43,228 bases of DNA from Vibrio sp. UBA2441 (GTDB lineage Bacteria > Pseudomonadota > Gammaproteobacteria > Enterobacterales > Vibrionaceae): positions 1-43,228 of the forward strand of contig DDQN01000025.1 in NCBI GenBank assembly GCA_002342685.1, given 5' to 3'. Below are positions 42,742 to 43,228 of the stretch, in pieces. Both the position numbers and the translations under genes were made by a program. Below the pieces are notes generated by a model. The model did no database searches. It was given only the letters and a program-made list of their open reading frames with translations, and was not told the origin of the DNA. Every line of letters begins with the position of its first letter. Within the stretch, counting starts at the first letter, position 1.

Positions 42742-42892
42742 CTACTTTACCTTGTTCATATTAGGTATCTGCTCAACAACATCTGTCTCAATCCCATATT
42801 TCGCATATTGTCGCATTGCAGATGGACGCGCTAGGATCTGAGCTACATCCAGCAAGCATACAGAGCAACAACATTAACAACAAGTTTCTCAT
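42742..42892 (-). pseudogene. Short lipoprotein gene with a probable frameshift
   Basis: The ATG at 42892 has an excellent GGAGGA site 8 nt upstream and encodes a lipoprotein signal 'MRNLLLMLLLCMLAGCSSDP' with lipobox LAGC. That frame stops early (TGA at 42788-42790, 34 residues). The neighbouring frame continues as 'ARPSAMRQYAKYGIETDVVE' to a TAG at 42742, 6 bp before the next ATG. The simplest reading is a 1-nt indel near 42830 in an originally longer lipoprotein. A genuine 34-residue lipoprotein is the alternative. Confidence 0.5.
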
Positions 42893-42961
42893 TATAATTC
42901 TCCTCCAAAAAGAGTTAGTTACGTTATGCTATGTATAACGACATAACTTGAAATCGTATAA

Positions 42962-42996
42962 TATCCTCAAGTGGCCTAAAGATGTAGGAATAGAAA
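42962..42996 (+). repeat. Dispersed repeat, copy 5
   Basis: TATCCTCAAGTGGCCTAAAG, then ATGTAGGAATAGAAA. It matches copies 2-4 at most positions and lies in the intergenic region before the truncated ABC gene. Confidence 0.5.
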
Positions 42997-43143
42997 TTGG
43001 CACGTTGATAAGCTCCAAAAACAAATTTTATTCCCCCCTGCGATGTGTTACTGATTTTTGCCCTAGATCTGTATATTTATCATTCCTATACAGTTTAGAT
43101 CACTCAGTGAGCATTGGCGCTCTAGGTCCATGAATATATCACT

Positions 43144-43228
43144 TCACCTCTTTTTAAACGTATTTGGCACTTCGGTTATCAAACCATCTCGCAAAAGCAA
43201 AACCCTATCTGTTACCGCCGATGTAAAA
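43144..43228 (-). CDS. C-terminus of an ABC-transporter ATPase (cut by window edge)
   Basis: The last 28 codons of a gene entering from the right edge. The stretch 'TDRVLLLRDGLITEV' is the typical C-terminal strand-loop of ABC ATPases after the H-loop ('ADRVLLLRDGxI'). Only this tail is in the window, so the transporter class cannot be assigned. Confidence 0.55.
   Translation of the reverse strand, partial: FTSAVTDRVLLLRDGLITEVPNTFKKR

Noticed and set aside
42948..43133. 61-codon plus-strand ORF near the right edge
   Set aside because: It overlaps a copy of the dispersed repeat, has no ribosome site and no protein-like features.

Overview
The window is a stretch of AT-rich gammaproteobacterial chromosome that reads as Vibrio or a close Vibrionaceae relative. 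The basis is the mix of E. coli-like proteins recognised from memory (YbjD, YcdZ, YccM, YgbA, YieH, YceI/b561, FadD, GuaC, Nnr, MenI/YdiI, SgrR-like) with small families typical of Vibrio (DUF2986, DUF2164, a DUF3389-like protein), plus dense c-di-GMP signalling genes. There are no rRNA, tRNA, CRISPR or prophage blocks. Most of the window is ordinary core or shell chromosome in short operons, broken by patches of decayed DNA.

Layout. 1-6.2 kb: an HlyD-type membrane fusion protein with a small inner-membrane partner, a divergent AraC regulator, an SgrR-like regulator, a MenI-like thioesterase coupled to a DUF3389-like protein, and an M48 lipoprotein protease. 6.3-9.8 kb: a PhnA-domain protein and a flavin reductase, separated by a relic of a group II intron (domains V and VI). 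Next come a palindrome with an orphan ORF tail and a nonsense-mutated remnant of a sugar-ABC binding protein. 9.9-15.5 kb: a small P-loop kinase, tiny ORFs, a cytosolic 5'-nucleotidase-type phosphatase, the OLD/TOPRIM ATPase YbjD and a YcdZ-like membrane protein. 15.6-19.4 kb: a LysR regulator divergent from an unusual formate/nitrite-transporter-CBS fusion, then the YceI/cytochrome b561 pair. 19.5-25 kb: DUF2164, an unknown protein, a stand-alone EAL protein, DUF2986, a NYN-domain protein, a YgbA-like protein and L-serine deaminase. 25-34.3 kb: FadD, then a periplasmic binding protein in an operon with a membrane HAMP-PAS-GGDEF-EAL protein, a YccM-like polyferredoxin, and a second GGDEF protein. 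34.3-35.1 kb is decayed. 35-40 kb: GuaC, a DUF2301-like membrane protein, and an operon of response regulator-CheC, PAS protein and Nnr. 40-43.2 kb: small membrane proteins, a HAD phosphatase, a frameshifted lipoprotein remnant upstream of an unknown protein, and the tail of an ABC ATPase at the right edge.

How the genes work together. Three proteins make or degrade c-di-GMP. One of them is paired with a periplasmic ligand-binding protein and looks like a ligand-to-c-di-GMP sensing unit. The LysR/FNT-CBS pair has a near-perfect T-N11-A palindrome between the divergent genes. Points most worth a second look are the solo group II intron DV/DVI relic, the FNT-CBS fusion with its own internal ribosome-binding site and an out-of-frame leader ORF, the binding-protein/GGDEF-EAL operon, a family of about 35-bp dispersed intergenic repeats (at least five copies), and several very small ORFs. 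I found no clear new defence or biosynthetic system. All family names come from recalled sequence patterns, not from database searches.
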